Source: an uncultured Eubacteriales bacterium
GTDB taxonomy: Bacteria > Bacillota > Clostridia > Oscillospirales > Acutalibacteraceae
NCBI GenBank assembly: GCA_948815685.1
Contig: CAQJOC010000063.1
Span: 1-5,051 of the forward strand
Direction: 5' to 3'
Length of the DNA stretch: 5,051 bases
A program made the translations under genes and the position numbers. The notes beneath the pieces are model-generated. The model saw only the letters and a list, made by a program, of their open reading frames with translations, made no database searches and was not told where the DNA came from. Positions 1 to 5,051 of the stretch are shown here, one piece after another (position 1 is the first letter of the stretch; each line of letters begins with the position of its first letter).

Positions 1-15
1 CGTAGAGATACTCAT
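1..15 (-). CDS. Partial gene start downstream of htrA (five codons)
   Basis: An ATG at 15-13 on the minus strand opens a frame reading M-S-I-S-T before the window ends. A purine-rich stretch, GGGGAAAGGG (26-17), lies directly upstream and could be its ribosome binding site, although it sits very close to the ATG. The gene follows htrA by 59 nt with no terminator between, so it is probably the next operon member. In Firmicutes walRK-type clusters htrA is adjacent to the metallo-beta-lactamase-fold gene walJ (yycJ), and proteins of that family often begin with a short Met-Ser/Lys-hydrophobic strand like this one. Five residues cannot prove that identity, so no symbol is given. It could equally be an unrelated gene. 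Confidence 0.35.
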
Positions 16-74
16 ACCCTTTCCCCAGTGAAATATTGTTTAGTTTTTAATCTATCTAAATATATTTACGGATA

Positions 75-1475
75 TTACTTTGATTTTAATAGAGAATTTG
101 TTGCCTCTGAGTCTCCCCTGTCTTCTGTAAGTTTTACATTTATATCAAATGTGCTGTAATTGCTTCTATCTGCAGATGGACGATAAATAGTAAGTTTTAC
201 ATTGTCTCCTACTTTATGTTTTGATATTTCCTCAGAAATCACATCAAATCCCGTTACATTTATATCATTTATTTTTATAATGATATCTCCTACTTTTATA
301 CCTTTTCCATTTATGTCGCTGTCGTTGTTTATCTTTGCAATTATTAATCCTATTGGGACATTGTATATTTGTGATTGGTAGGCACTTACCATTTTTCCTG
401 TTATTCCAAGTGCTACTCGCCCTGCCACATACCCATTTGCGATTATTGAATCCACTACCGATTTAACCGTGTTGCTGGGTATTGCAAATCCCATACCTTC
501 AAAATTCATCTGATTCAATAATTTTACTGAATTTATACCCACAACTTGCCCATATTTATTGAGTAAAGCCCCTCCCGAATTTCCCGAATTTATCGCCGCA
601 GACGTCTGAATGTATTTAACAAGTTTCTGAGTGCCGCCCAACGAACGATTCAGTCCCGAAACAATACCTTCGGTAAGCGTATTATCAAAACTAATGTCCC
701 CTGTTCCGGGATTACCTATCGCTAAAACTTTATTTCCAACTTTTAGCTGGTCGGAATCAGCAAACGATGCTTTGGGTAAACCGCTTTTATCCGCCTTAAT
801 TACAGCTAAATCAGTTTTTTTATCTATTCCCACAACTTTTCCCGAAATTTCTTCAGACGTATTAAGCACAATCTTAACACCATATTTAGTGGAATCTCCC
901 ACAACGTGTGAATTTGTAACAATATAGCCATCTTCACTTATTATTATTCCGGAAGCCCTACCTATGGGATCAGAAAACAAGTCTGCATTTGAATCATAAA
1001 CTACAACTCCCACCACTGAAGGACCGGCTTTTTCATATACTTGTTCCGAGGTTAACTGTCCTTCCTCTTTAGGTAATTCTTCCAAATTTAAAGCAAAATT
1101 ATTTGTATTTTCCGTCTTATTTATTTCCGTATCCTGTTTTTCGTTCGCCTGAATCCATGGTAAATTTATACCCTGAAACCCATCGTTTTTTACATAGTAA
1201 ACAAAACACCCCGCCAAAAGTGCCAGCAGCAAAACAAGAACAGCCAATGAAACAACAAGAATAGTTCTCATCCTCTTACTCATTGCAACCATATCTTTTC
1301 TATTGCCTTTTTCTTTTGAAAGCTTGCTTTCATCAAAGTAAGTACCTTGATTTTCGTCTTCGCTGTTTATAAGATAATTTCCATACTGAATTTTTTCCGG
1401 ATAGGTATAAGAATTTTCATCTTTTTGAAGTTCTTCGCTTTTTTCATCATTTGAATCGTTAAAATCCCAACTCAT
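75..1475 (-). CDS. htrA: HtrA/DegP-like membrane-anchored serine protease with one PDZ domain
   Basis: The 466-residue product is an S1C-family protease that would degrade or refold damaged proteins on the outer face of the membrane. In order it has: an acidic, hydrophilic N-terminal region (about 1-65); a basic patch (KRMR, 67-70); one transmembrane helix (about 71-95); a linker rich in Asn, Glu and Lys (96-140); the trypsin-like domain (about 141-345); and a PDZ domain (about 350-450). The triad is visible as His190 in TNSHVV, Asp222 in TDLAVI and Ser300 in NSGNSGGAL, so the enzyme should be active. Length and layout match Firmicutes HtrA proteins. The ATG start has AGAGAGG 11 nt upstream and no competing start. 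It lies downstream of the sensor kinase in the same orientation, which suggests the kinase pair controls it, as CssRS controls htrA in Bacillus. That control is inferred. The exact paralogue (htrA, htrB or yycK) cannot be told. Confidence 0.95.
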   Translation of the reverse strand: MSWDFNDSNDEKSEELQKDENSYTYPEKIQYGNYLINSEDENQGTYFDESKLSKEKGNRKDMVAMSKRMRTILVVSLAVLVLLLALLAGCFVYYVKNDGFQGINLPWIQANEKQDTEINKTENTNNFALNLEELPKEEGQLTSEQVYEKAGPSVVGVVVYDSNADLFSDPIGRASGIIISEDGYIVTNSHVVGDSTKYGVKIVLNTSEEISGKVVGIDKKTDLAVIKADKSGLPKASFADSDQLKVGNKVLAIGNPGTGDISFDNTLTEGIVSGLNRSLGGTQKLVKYIQTSAAINSGNSGGALLNKYGQVVGINSVKLLNQMNFEGMGFAIPSNTVKSVVDSIIANGYVAGRVALGITGKMVSAYQSQIYNVPIGLIIAKINNDSDINGKGIKVGDIIIKINDINVTGFDVISEEISKHKVGDNVKLTIYRPSADRSNYSTFDINVKLTEDRGDSEATNSLLKSK

Positions 1476-1486
1476 AATTAAAATTT

Positions 1487-1493
1487 CCTCTCT
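1487..1493 (-). promoter_or_regulatory. Ribosome binding site of htrA
   Basis: AGAGAGG on the minus strand ends 11 nt before the htrA ATG. The spacing is slightly long but usable, and it supports the chosen start. It gives htrA its own translation signal despite lying in the same apparent transcript as the kinase. Confidence 0.6.
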
Positions 1494-1583
1494 TTTTTAA
1501 AATTATTTATTTTTTATCAATATTTTTATTATTTAATAATTTAATTTTACCTTTTTTCCTTTTACCCTCTCCCCTTTTTCCGT

Positions 1584-1613
1584 TTTTCTACTTTTCATTT
1601 TTCTATTTTTCAT
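1584..1613. repeat. 15-bp tandem repeat, two copies, within the purine-rich spacer
   Basis: The plus strand carries TTTTCTACTTTTCAT (1584-1598) followed directly by TTTTCTATTTTTCAT (1599-1613). They differ at one base. A degenerate third unit, ending in TTTCAT, runs to about 1632. Such low-complexity units arise by replication slippage, so copy number may differ between strains. No function is evident. Confidence 0.65.
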
Positions 1614-1647
1614 TTTTTTATTTTTCTTTCATCTATTTTAAAATCTT

Positions 1648-3168
1648 TTATTGATTTTCCGTCTTCTTTTTATACTTCTTATGCTTTTCATACGGCAATT
1701 TTATGGTAAAAACAGTGCTTGTTTCCCCACTGGATACTGTTATATTACCCTTGTGAAGTAAAATTATTTTTCTTACCATATAAAGCCCCAAACCTATTCC
1801 TGTTTTGTCTTTACTTCTGGATTTATCTGTCTTATAAAATCTGTCAAATATAAATCTGATTTCTTCTTTCGGAATCTTTTCCCCCGAATTTTCCAAAATT
1901 AATATACATTCTTGACCATTTTGAGTAAGATTTATGTTTATATAACCTTTTGGCTGTGTAAATTTTACCGCATTTTCAATTAAATTATATATTGCCTGAT
2001 GAATCATATCTTTGTCGGCTTTAATTAAGATATGTTCGCAATCGGATATTCCCATTACCTTTATATCGTTTTTATTTATTCTGTTTTCAAACGAAAGTAA
2101 AACATCCAATACCTCTGTAAGCAAATCCACATCAGATAATTTTATTTTAACATTATCATTGTCTATTCCGGATAAATCCAACATCCTTTTCACAAGTCTT
2201 GAAAGTCTTTTTGTTTCCGAGGAAACTATTTTAAGGTATTTGGTCTCATCTTCTTCTTTTATAACACCATCTAATATACCATCTATAAATCCGGTTATTG
2301 TCGTCATGGGAGTTTTTAATTCGTGTGACAAATTTGCTACAAAATTTCGTCTCACACTTTCTGAAGCATTAAGCGATTCCGCCATATTATTAAAAGAATT
2401 CCCAAGTTTGGCAATCTCGTCGTTGCCCTTAATCTGTACCCTTTTTGTGAAATCACCCTTAGCCATGCATGATGCGACAGCCGCCATCTGATCCAAAGGC
2501 TTTGCCAAGCTACACGAAAGTCTCCTTATCGTAAAAAATGAAATCATAATAACCACAATAATTGCAGCTACAAAAACTTTTAGCATTCCCTGCTTAAATG
2601 AATTCAAAAATTCGGGATTCATTGCCGTAAACACCGCACCAATAATATTCTTTGTTCCTCCGTAATTTGAATATACGGCTTCTCCCATAATATATTGATT
2701 TGATTTATAAAATCCATTTAATTTACTAATCTGAGAATATCTTTCTTCCGAAATTTTCTTTATAACTTCGGGAGGAATCATGCCCCCTTGAAAATCCGTT
2801 TTATTGCAAACCGACTTAATAATTACATTCCCCTTGGTATCTGTGACAAAAATATCAATGTTCATACTGTTTGACAAAGTATCCATGAAAATTTTTACCG
2901 CGTCTCCGTTAATCCAAACTATATTATTACCTTCGACATAACTATTATTAGCTACTAAATTGGATACATAATGTGAATTTTGAATAAAAATTTCTTCTTT
3001 TTCGTTTTTCCAATAGTCGGTAACAAAACTAAATATCATACCCACAAGAATAAGAAAAGTTGATAAAATCGTAATCATGTTAATCCATAAGTATTTTCTA
3101 AATAAAGTAGCTTTATTTTTTATGTTAAATTTAAAAAATTTTTTTAATGAGGTTATTTTATTTTTCAT
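1648..3168 (-). CDS. Membrane sensor histidine kinase, HAMP type
   Basis: The 506-residue protein is a transmembrane histidine kinase that should phosphorylate the regulator encoded just upstream. It has TM1 (about 29-50), an extracellular domain of about 144 residues resembling a Cache/PDC sensor (strand IDIFVTDTKGNVIIKS near 104-119), TM2 (about 195-214), HAMP (about 215-268), and a DHp domain with SHELKTP and phospho-acceptor His282. The ATPase domain shows the N-box NLIENAVKF (395-403), F-box FDRFYKTDKS (441-450) and G2-box GIGLGL (457-462). The G1 region reads ENSGEKIP, with Asn in place of the usual Asp, a variant known in Firmicutes kinases. HAMP runs directly into the H-box with no PAS domain, unlike WalK. 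I chose ATG 3168 because AGAGG lies 6 nt upstream. A TTG at 3195 would add nine residues and lacks a clear site. The ATG overlaps the regulator's end by 11 nt, indicating translational coupling. The signal sensed is unknown. Confidence 0.95.
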   Translation of the reverse strand: MKNKITSLKKFFKFNIKNKATLFRKYLWINMITILSTFLILVGMIFSFVTDYWKNEKEEIFIQNSHYVSNLVANNSYVEGNNIVWINGDAVKIFMDTLSNSMNIDIFVTDTKGNVIIKSVCNKTDFQGGMIPPEVIKKISEERYSQISKLNGFYKSNQYIMGEAVYSNYGGTKNIIGAVFTAMNPEFLNSFKQGMLKVFVAAIIVVIMISFFTIRRLSCSLAKPLDQMAAVASCMAKGDFTKRVQIKGNDEIAKLGNSFNNMAESLNASESVRRNFVANLSHELKTPMTTITGFIDGILDGVIKEEDETKYLKIVSSETKRLSRLVKRMLDLSGIDNDNVKIKLSDVDLLTEVLDVLLSFENRINKNDIKVMGISDCEHILIKADKDMIHQAIYNLIENAVKFTQPKGYININLTQNGQECILILENSGEKIPKEEIRFIFDRFYKTDKSRSKDKTGIGLGLYMVRKIILLHKGNITVSSGETSTVFTIKLPYEKHKKYKKKTENQ

Positions 3169-3880
3169 TTTTATCCTCTTTATCTTCAACCTCAAACTTA
3201 TAGCCTACACCCCAAACGGTTTTAAGTCGCCATTCGTCTGAAGCTCCTTCCAACTTTTCTCTTAGCCTTTTAATATGGACATCAACGGTTCTTGAATCCC
3301 CGAAATATTCATATCCCCAGATTTTATTCAGTAAAACATCTCTTGTAAATACTTTATTGGGATTTTCAGCTAAATAGTACAGGAGTTCCATTTCCTTAGG
3401 TGGAGTGTCTATCTTTTTCCCTCTTATTTTTAACTCATAAGTTGTAAGGTTAATAGATAAATTTTCAAAATTTAGTTCTTTAACTATTTTAAGCTCGCTT
3501 TCCGGATTAATCCTTCTAAAGATTGCTTTTACTCGGGCAACTACCTCTTTTGCTTCAAATGGTTTGACGATATAATCGTCCGCTCCCATATTTAGGCCTG
3601 TTACTTTGTCTATGGTCTCGCCCTTTGCTGTAAGCATTATAATGGGACAAGAAGATTTCTTCCGTATTTCTTTGCAAATTTTCCATCCATCCATAAGAGG
3701 AAGCATTAAATCTAAAATAATCAAATCCGGCTCATATTCCGTGAAATCTTCAATTGCAGATTTTCCATCGAATACAGATTTAGTATCATAACCTTCTCTT
3801 TCAAGATAAATTTTCAAAAGCTCACAAATATTTTTTTCATCATCCACTATCAGTATTTTATTTTTTTTTTCTTCTTCTAT
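3158..3880 (-). CDS. OmpR/PhoB-family response regulator (start codon uncertain)
   Basis: This is a two-domain transcription factor activated by the neighbouring kinase. Counting from the longest possible start (TTG 3916, 252 residues), the receiver domain spans about 18-135, with acidic pocket Asp25-Asp26, phospho-acceptor Asp69 in LILDLMLP, Thr96 and Lys118 in VKPF. The winged-helix DNA-binding domain spans about 145-243, with recognition helix SRTVDVHIKRLREKL and the closing hairpin VWGVGYKFE. All key residues are intact. The start is unclear. TTG 3916, TTG 3895, GTG 3892 and GTG 3889 all lack a Shine-Dalgarno site, whereas GGTGGTGAT (3893-3885) is placed eight nucleotides before an ATA at 3880, which would give a protein starting at EEEKKNKILIVDDE, the usual family position. 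Coordinates use that ATA. Everything downstream is certain. It resembles WalR, PhoP and CssR equally, so no symbol is given. It is first in the operon and overlaps the kinase gene by 11 nt. Confidence 0.93.
   Translation of the reverse strand: MEEEKKNKILIVDDEKNICELLKIYLEREGYDTKSVFDGKSAIEDFTEYEPDLIILDLMLPLMDGWKICKEIRKKSSCPIIMLTAKGETIDKVTGLNMGADDYIVKPFEAKEVVARVKAIFRRINPESELKIVKELNFENLSINLTTYELKIRGKKIDTPPKEMELLYYLAENPNKVFTRDVLLNKIWGYEYFGDSRTVDVHIKRLREKLEGASDEWRLKTVWGVGYKFEVEDKEDKNEK
3175..3180 (-). promoter_or_regulatory. Ribosome binding site of the histidine kinase, inside the regulator gene
   Basis: AAGAGG on the minus strand, six nucleotides before ATG 3168, decides the kinase start in favour of this ATG over the upstream TTG at 3195. 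It lies within the last codons of the response regulator, as expected for coupled translation. Confidence 0.7.
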
Positions 3881-3884
3881 ATAA

Positions 3885-3893
3885 ATCACCACC
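3885..3893 (-). promoter_or_regulatory. Shine-Dalgarno-like site that points to an ATA start
   Basis: GGTGGTGAT matches the ideal anti-16S complement GGAGGTGAT at eight of nine bases. The core is eight nucleotides from ATA 3880-3878. No ATG, GTG or TTG lies at a suitable distance downstream; the next GTG is inside the conserved ILIVDDE strand. The two conventional GTG codons (3892, 3889) lie inside the site itself. Confidence 0.5.
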
Positions 3894-3962
3894 AATTTAG
3901 TTTTTGCCGAATTCAATATTATTATAAAATATATTAAGAAAAAAATGGTGAATAATTTTTTA

Positions 3963-3992
3963 ATAATATGTTTGTTTAATATGTACAGTCAC
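3963..3992 (-). promoter_or_regulatory. Candidate promoter of the regulator-kinase-htrA operon
   Basis: On the minus strand GTGACT (3992-3987, four of six matches to TTGACA) and TATTAT (3968-3963, five of six to TATAAT) are separated by 18 bp. Transcription would begin near 3956 and leave a leader of about 75 nt to the ATA start. A second TATAAT at 3926-3921 lacks a good -35 and would start transcription at or below TTG 3916. In DNA this AT-rich such matches are common by chance, so the call is tentative. Confidence 0.4.
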
Positions 3993-4334
3993 ATTATTAA
4001 AATTATACTCAATAAATTTAAAGGAGAGTTTTCACTTAAAGATATACGAAATCAAAATTATGTAAATGTTAACTTAAAATCTGCTAATAAAGGTGGATAA
4101 AAAGCTGATTTTAAAGATTTAATAGCATAAATATTAATAAATTTTGATGGCATTTATCTTTATCAATCTATAGGTAAGAACTCTCACTTAAAGTATGTAA
4201 AAGAAACCTCACACAAAAGATATATATAAACTTTAAATAAGATTTACAGGTATGTTTTTAATTATATAACAATAAAATTCTTAGTACTTAATAAATATTT
4301 ATATGAATTTATTATATGGTTTGTCTCTATATAA
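3981..4334 (+). pseudogene. Possible decayed protein-coding frame, three internal TAA stops
   Basis: One plus-strand frame from ATG 3981 to TAA 4332 reads as a plausible protein apart from TAA codons at 4098, 4128 and 4227. The first piece (39 residues) ends in NVNLKSANKGG. The middle pieces read KADFKDLIA and ILINFDGIYLYQSIGK, followed by HLKYVKETSHKRYI. The last piece is a hydrophobic stretch ending FIIWFVSI. In DNA this rich in A and T many more stops would be expected over about 118 codons, which is the main support. No Shine-Dalgarno site precedes the ATG, and I do not recognise the family. A terminator-like hairpin follows at 4371, as expected for a former gene end. The alternative is chance low stop density in non-coding DNA. 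The frame diverges from the response regulator operon and lies in the same orientation as the secreted-protein gene. Confidence 0.33.
4032..4193 (+). repeat. TCACTTAAAG direct repeat, two copies
   Basis: The ten-base word TCACTTAAAG occurs at 4032-4041 and again at 4184-4193. A related TCACACAAAAGA lies at 4209-4220 and a similar word, CTCACAAAAATT, on the minus strand at 4344-4333. They are in different codon phases within the possible decayed frame, so coding constraint does not explain them. They could be binding sites or chance in AT-rich DNA. Confidence 0.3.
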
Positions 4335-4360
4335 TTTTTGTGAGGTGTTTTCTATATAAT
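4326..4360 (+). repeat. TCTATATAAT direct repeat, two copies 25 bp apart
   Basis: TCTATATAAT is found at 4326-4335 and 4351-4360, start to start 25 bp, with a G-containing core TTTTGTGAGGTGTTT between. Each copy includes a perfect TATAAT, but neither has a good -35 box at normal spacing. The arrangement may be a regulator site upstream of the secreted-protein gene. Its significance is unproven. Confidence 0.4.
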
Positions 4361-4370
4361 ATTAATTAAA

Positions 4371-4412
4371 AACCAAAACTTAATTTTAAATTAACTTTTG
4401 GTTGATTTTTTT
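4371..4412 (+). terminator. Rho-independent terminator hairpin, possibly bidirectional
   Basis: AACCAAAA (4371-4378) pairs with TTTTGGTT (4396-4403). After one C-C mismatch the pairing continues with TTAATT against AATTAA to a three-base loop. Seven T residues (4406-4412) follow. On the minus strand the hairpin is followed by five T residues, so weak termination that way is possible too. No intact gene ends just upstream, only the broken frame 3981-4334, which makes the hairpin either a relic, the 3' end of an RNA, or an insulator for the gene at 4473. Confidence 0.7.
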
Positions 4413-4430
4413 GCAAATTTATTATATTAT
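4402..4430 (+). promoter_or_regulatory. Candidate promoter of the secreted-protein gene
   Basis: TTGATT (4402-4407, four of six) and TATTAT (4425-4430, five of six) are 17 bp apart, with transcription expected near 4437 and a leader of about 36 nt. The -35 box overlaps the last two bases of the terminator stem and its T-run, so incoming transcripts end where the new one starts. Confidence 0.45.
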
Positions 4431-4452
4431 ATAGCATAACAATAACATAAAA

Positions 4453-4460
4453 AGAAAGGA
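4453..4460 (+). promoter_or_regulatory. Ribosome binding site of the secreted-protein gene
   Basis: AGAAAGGA matches the 16S complement AGAAAGGAGG well and ends 12 nt before ATG 4473, a long but usable spacing. No in-frame start lies closer, and the signal peptide begins correctly at this ATG. Confidence 0.6.
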
Positions 4461-4472
4461 ATATTAGTTGCA

Positions 4473-5015
4473 ATGAATTTGAAAAAGTATATGATTTTAT
4501 CGATAGCGTTAGGCTACAGTGTATTTTTGAATAAAAATCTATCCTCAATTTCTGCACTTCCACCAAAGCCGATTCCCAAATCTTCTACTTCTACGTCAGC
4601 ATCAGATACAAAAACTCAGACTAACGAGACTACAAATAGCTCTGAAGAAAAATTATCGCATGTTTGGGTTGAGTATATTTTTAGGATAGCGCCCGGGGGA
4701 GTTAATCCGGATTGGCTGGGATTGTCTGAGGATGAAAAGCGTAACTTGGAAAATGTTAGGGCTAATTTTGAAAAGTATCGTCGTAATTTAAATTACGACG
4801 ATGTTGTGGGAAAACAGATTGACGAGTCGGTGTTCGGTAATTTAAGCGAGGAAGATTCACAAAAAATGCGATTTAGTCAACAGGGAACCAACAAAATTGC
4901 AGAAAAAACTGTTGAACTCAAAGGAGGTGTCTGTCGCCATTTGGGCAGGTTGATGGTTCGAGATTTTCGGAATTCCGGTTTTACCCGCTTTTGTGGCTGG
5001 CTTTTGCTGAGATGA
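4473..5015 (+). CDS. Secreted protein with possible transglutaminase-like cysteine motif, probably frameshifted
   Basis: The 180-codon frame begins with a signal peptide: MNLKKY, a hydrophobic core (about 7-19), and a likely cleavage after SISA (28). A low-complexity linker rich in Pro, Ser, Thr and Lys (29-60) follows, then a hydrophilic globular part with the charged helix LSEDEKRNLENVRANFEKY (84-102). Residues 151-156 read GGVCRH. A Gly-Val-Cys followed by a polar residue is how the nucleophile cysteine of transglutaminase-like domains commonly looks, but the His and Asp partners would lie beyond the window. After about residue 157 the frame turns into unlikely protein and stops at 5015. 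The frame one base back stays open to the window end and reads AEMNARVSHMIVYGL, a good continuation. The true product is therefore probably longer, and this C-terminus false. I do not recognise the family beyond this. It is divergent from the two-component operon, and a functional link is only a guess. Confidence 0.7.
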   Translation: MNLKKYMILSIALGYSVFLNKNLSSISALPPKPIPKSSTSTSASDTKTQTNETTNSSEEKLSHVWVEYIFRIAPGGVNPDWLGLSEDEKRNLENVRANFEKYRRNLNYDDVVGKQIDESVFGNLSEEDSQKMRFSQQGTNKIAEKTVELKGGVCRHLGRLMVRDFRNSGFTRFCGWLLLR

Positions 5016-5051
5016 ATGCGAGGGTTTCCCATATGATTGTGTATGGCTTAC
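4916..5051 (+). other. Open continuation frame of the secreted protein after an apparent one-base loss
   Basis: Following a TGA at 4913, the frame whose codons include ATG 5012 has no stop up to the window end, about 45 codons. Adding one base to the GGG run at 4943-4945 joins it to the upstream frame, so that CRHLG continues into QVDGSRFSEFRFYPLL and then WLAFAEMNARV. This looks like a hydrophobic helix followed by a strand, as in the core after a catalytic cysteine. Later joins, in the T-runs near 4963-4966 or 4978-4982, are also possible. It may be a real frameshift mutation or a base missing from the sequence. Confidence 0.5.

Larger units (their letters stand above)
1476..1647 (-). other. 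Purine-rich spacer between kinase gene and htrA
   Basis: This 172-nt stretch separates two otherwise co-directional genes. Between about 1545 and 1633 the plus strand is almost pure pyrimidine with a single G, so the operon transcript would carry a long A/G tract here. I see no hairpin followed by a T-run on the minus strand, hence no terminator, and no convincing promoter. A TTGATA at 1519-1514 could be a -35 box but has no matching -10 at normal spacing. An 8-bp inverted repeat (AAATTATT near 1541 and AATAATTT near 1500) flanks the AT-rich half. The spacer may be an unstructured mRNA leader or cleavage region for htrA. Confidence 0.5.

Noticed and set aside
1..74. Terminator after htrA.
   Set aside because: No hairpin with a following T-run is present on the minus strand, and a new start codon follows within 59 nt.
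631..927. Plus-strand open frame of 98 codons opposite htrA.
   Set aside because: It is the antisense of the conserved protease domain, with no signals of its own.
1533..1613. A 26-codon minus-strand frame (ATG 1613) rich in Lys and Arg between the kinase and htrA.
   Set aside because: It has no ribosome binding site, and its composition is what any purine-rich tract would encode.
2012..2491. Plus-strand open frame of 159 codons opposite the histidine kinase.
   Set aside because: It mirrors the conserved DHp and ATPase coding region and has a low-complexity Ser-rich translation typical of antisense.
3606..3791. Plus-strand open frame of 61 codons opposite the response regulator.
   Set aside because: Antisense of the receiver domain without a ribosome binding site.
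3941..3960. Palindrome-like AAAAAT / ATTTTT around TATTCACC as an operator near the regulator promoter.
   Set aside because: Arms made only of A and T with an unpaired centre are expected by chance in DNA this AT-rich.
4366..4566. Minus-strand open frame of 66 codons across the terminator and the start of the secreted-protein gene.
   Set aside because: It runs through the hairpin, promoter and signal-peptide coding region of a better supported gene and has no upstream signals.
4916..5015. Programmed -1 ribosomal frameshifting to join the two frames of the secreted protein.
   Set aside because: No X-XXY-YYZ slippery heptamer in the required phase is seen in the overlap; a one-base indel explains the data more simply.

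Overview
The window comes from a low-GC, AT-rich bacterium with Gram-positive style signals: purine-rich Shine-Dalgarno sites, a Firmicutes-type two-component pair and a membrane-anchored HtrA. A member of the Clostridia or a relative is the best guess. Nothing here fixes genus or species.

Positions 1-3960, minus strand, read right to left. A response regulator of the OmpR/PhoB class (stop at 3158) overlaps a membrane sensor histidine kinase (3168-1648) by 11 nt. A 172-nt purine-rich spacer follows, then an HtrA/DegP-like serine protease with one PDZ domain (1475-75). Fifty-nine nucleotides further on, an ATG with four more codons starts another gene cut by the window edge. No terminator separates any of these genes, so they look like one operon. 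The layout recalls the Firmicutes walRK-htrA and cssRS/htrA neighbourhoods: a sensor at the membrane, a regulator, and an envelope protease that removes damaged exported proteins. The kinase lacks the cytoplasmic PAS domain of true WalK, and no yycH/yycI genes are present, so a walRK name is not justified.

Positions 3917-4472 hold 556 nt of very AT-rich DNA with no intact gene. One plus-strand frame (3981-4334) reads like protein but is broken by three TAA codons, so it may be a decayed gene. It is followed by a clear rho-independent hairpin (4371-4412). A plausible promoter for the next gene overlaps the 3' side of that hairpin. Short direct repeats also lie here.

Positions 4473-5051, plus strand, hold a divergently transcribed gene for a secreted protein: signal peptide, low-complexity Ser/Thr linker, then a globular part with a GGVCRH motif that could be the cysteine site of a transglutaminase-like fold. 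The frame stops at 5015, but another plus-strand frame stays open to the window end and looks more like protein. One missing base near 4943-4945 would explain both, so the gene may be frameshifted or the sequence may contain an error.

The points most worth checking are that frameshift, the decayed frame beside it, and the response regulator's start, where the best Shine-Dalgarno site points to an ATA codon. I see no CRISPR array, tRNA, rRNA or insertion sequence.
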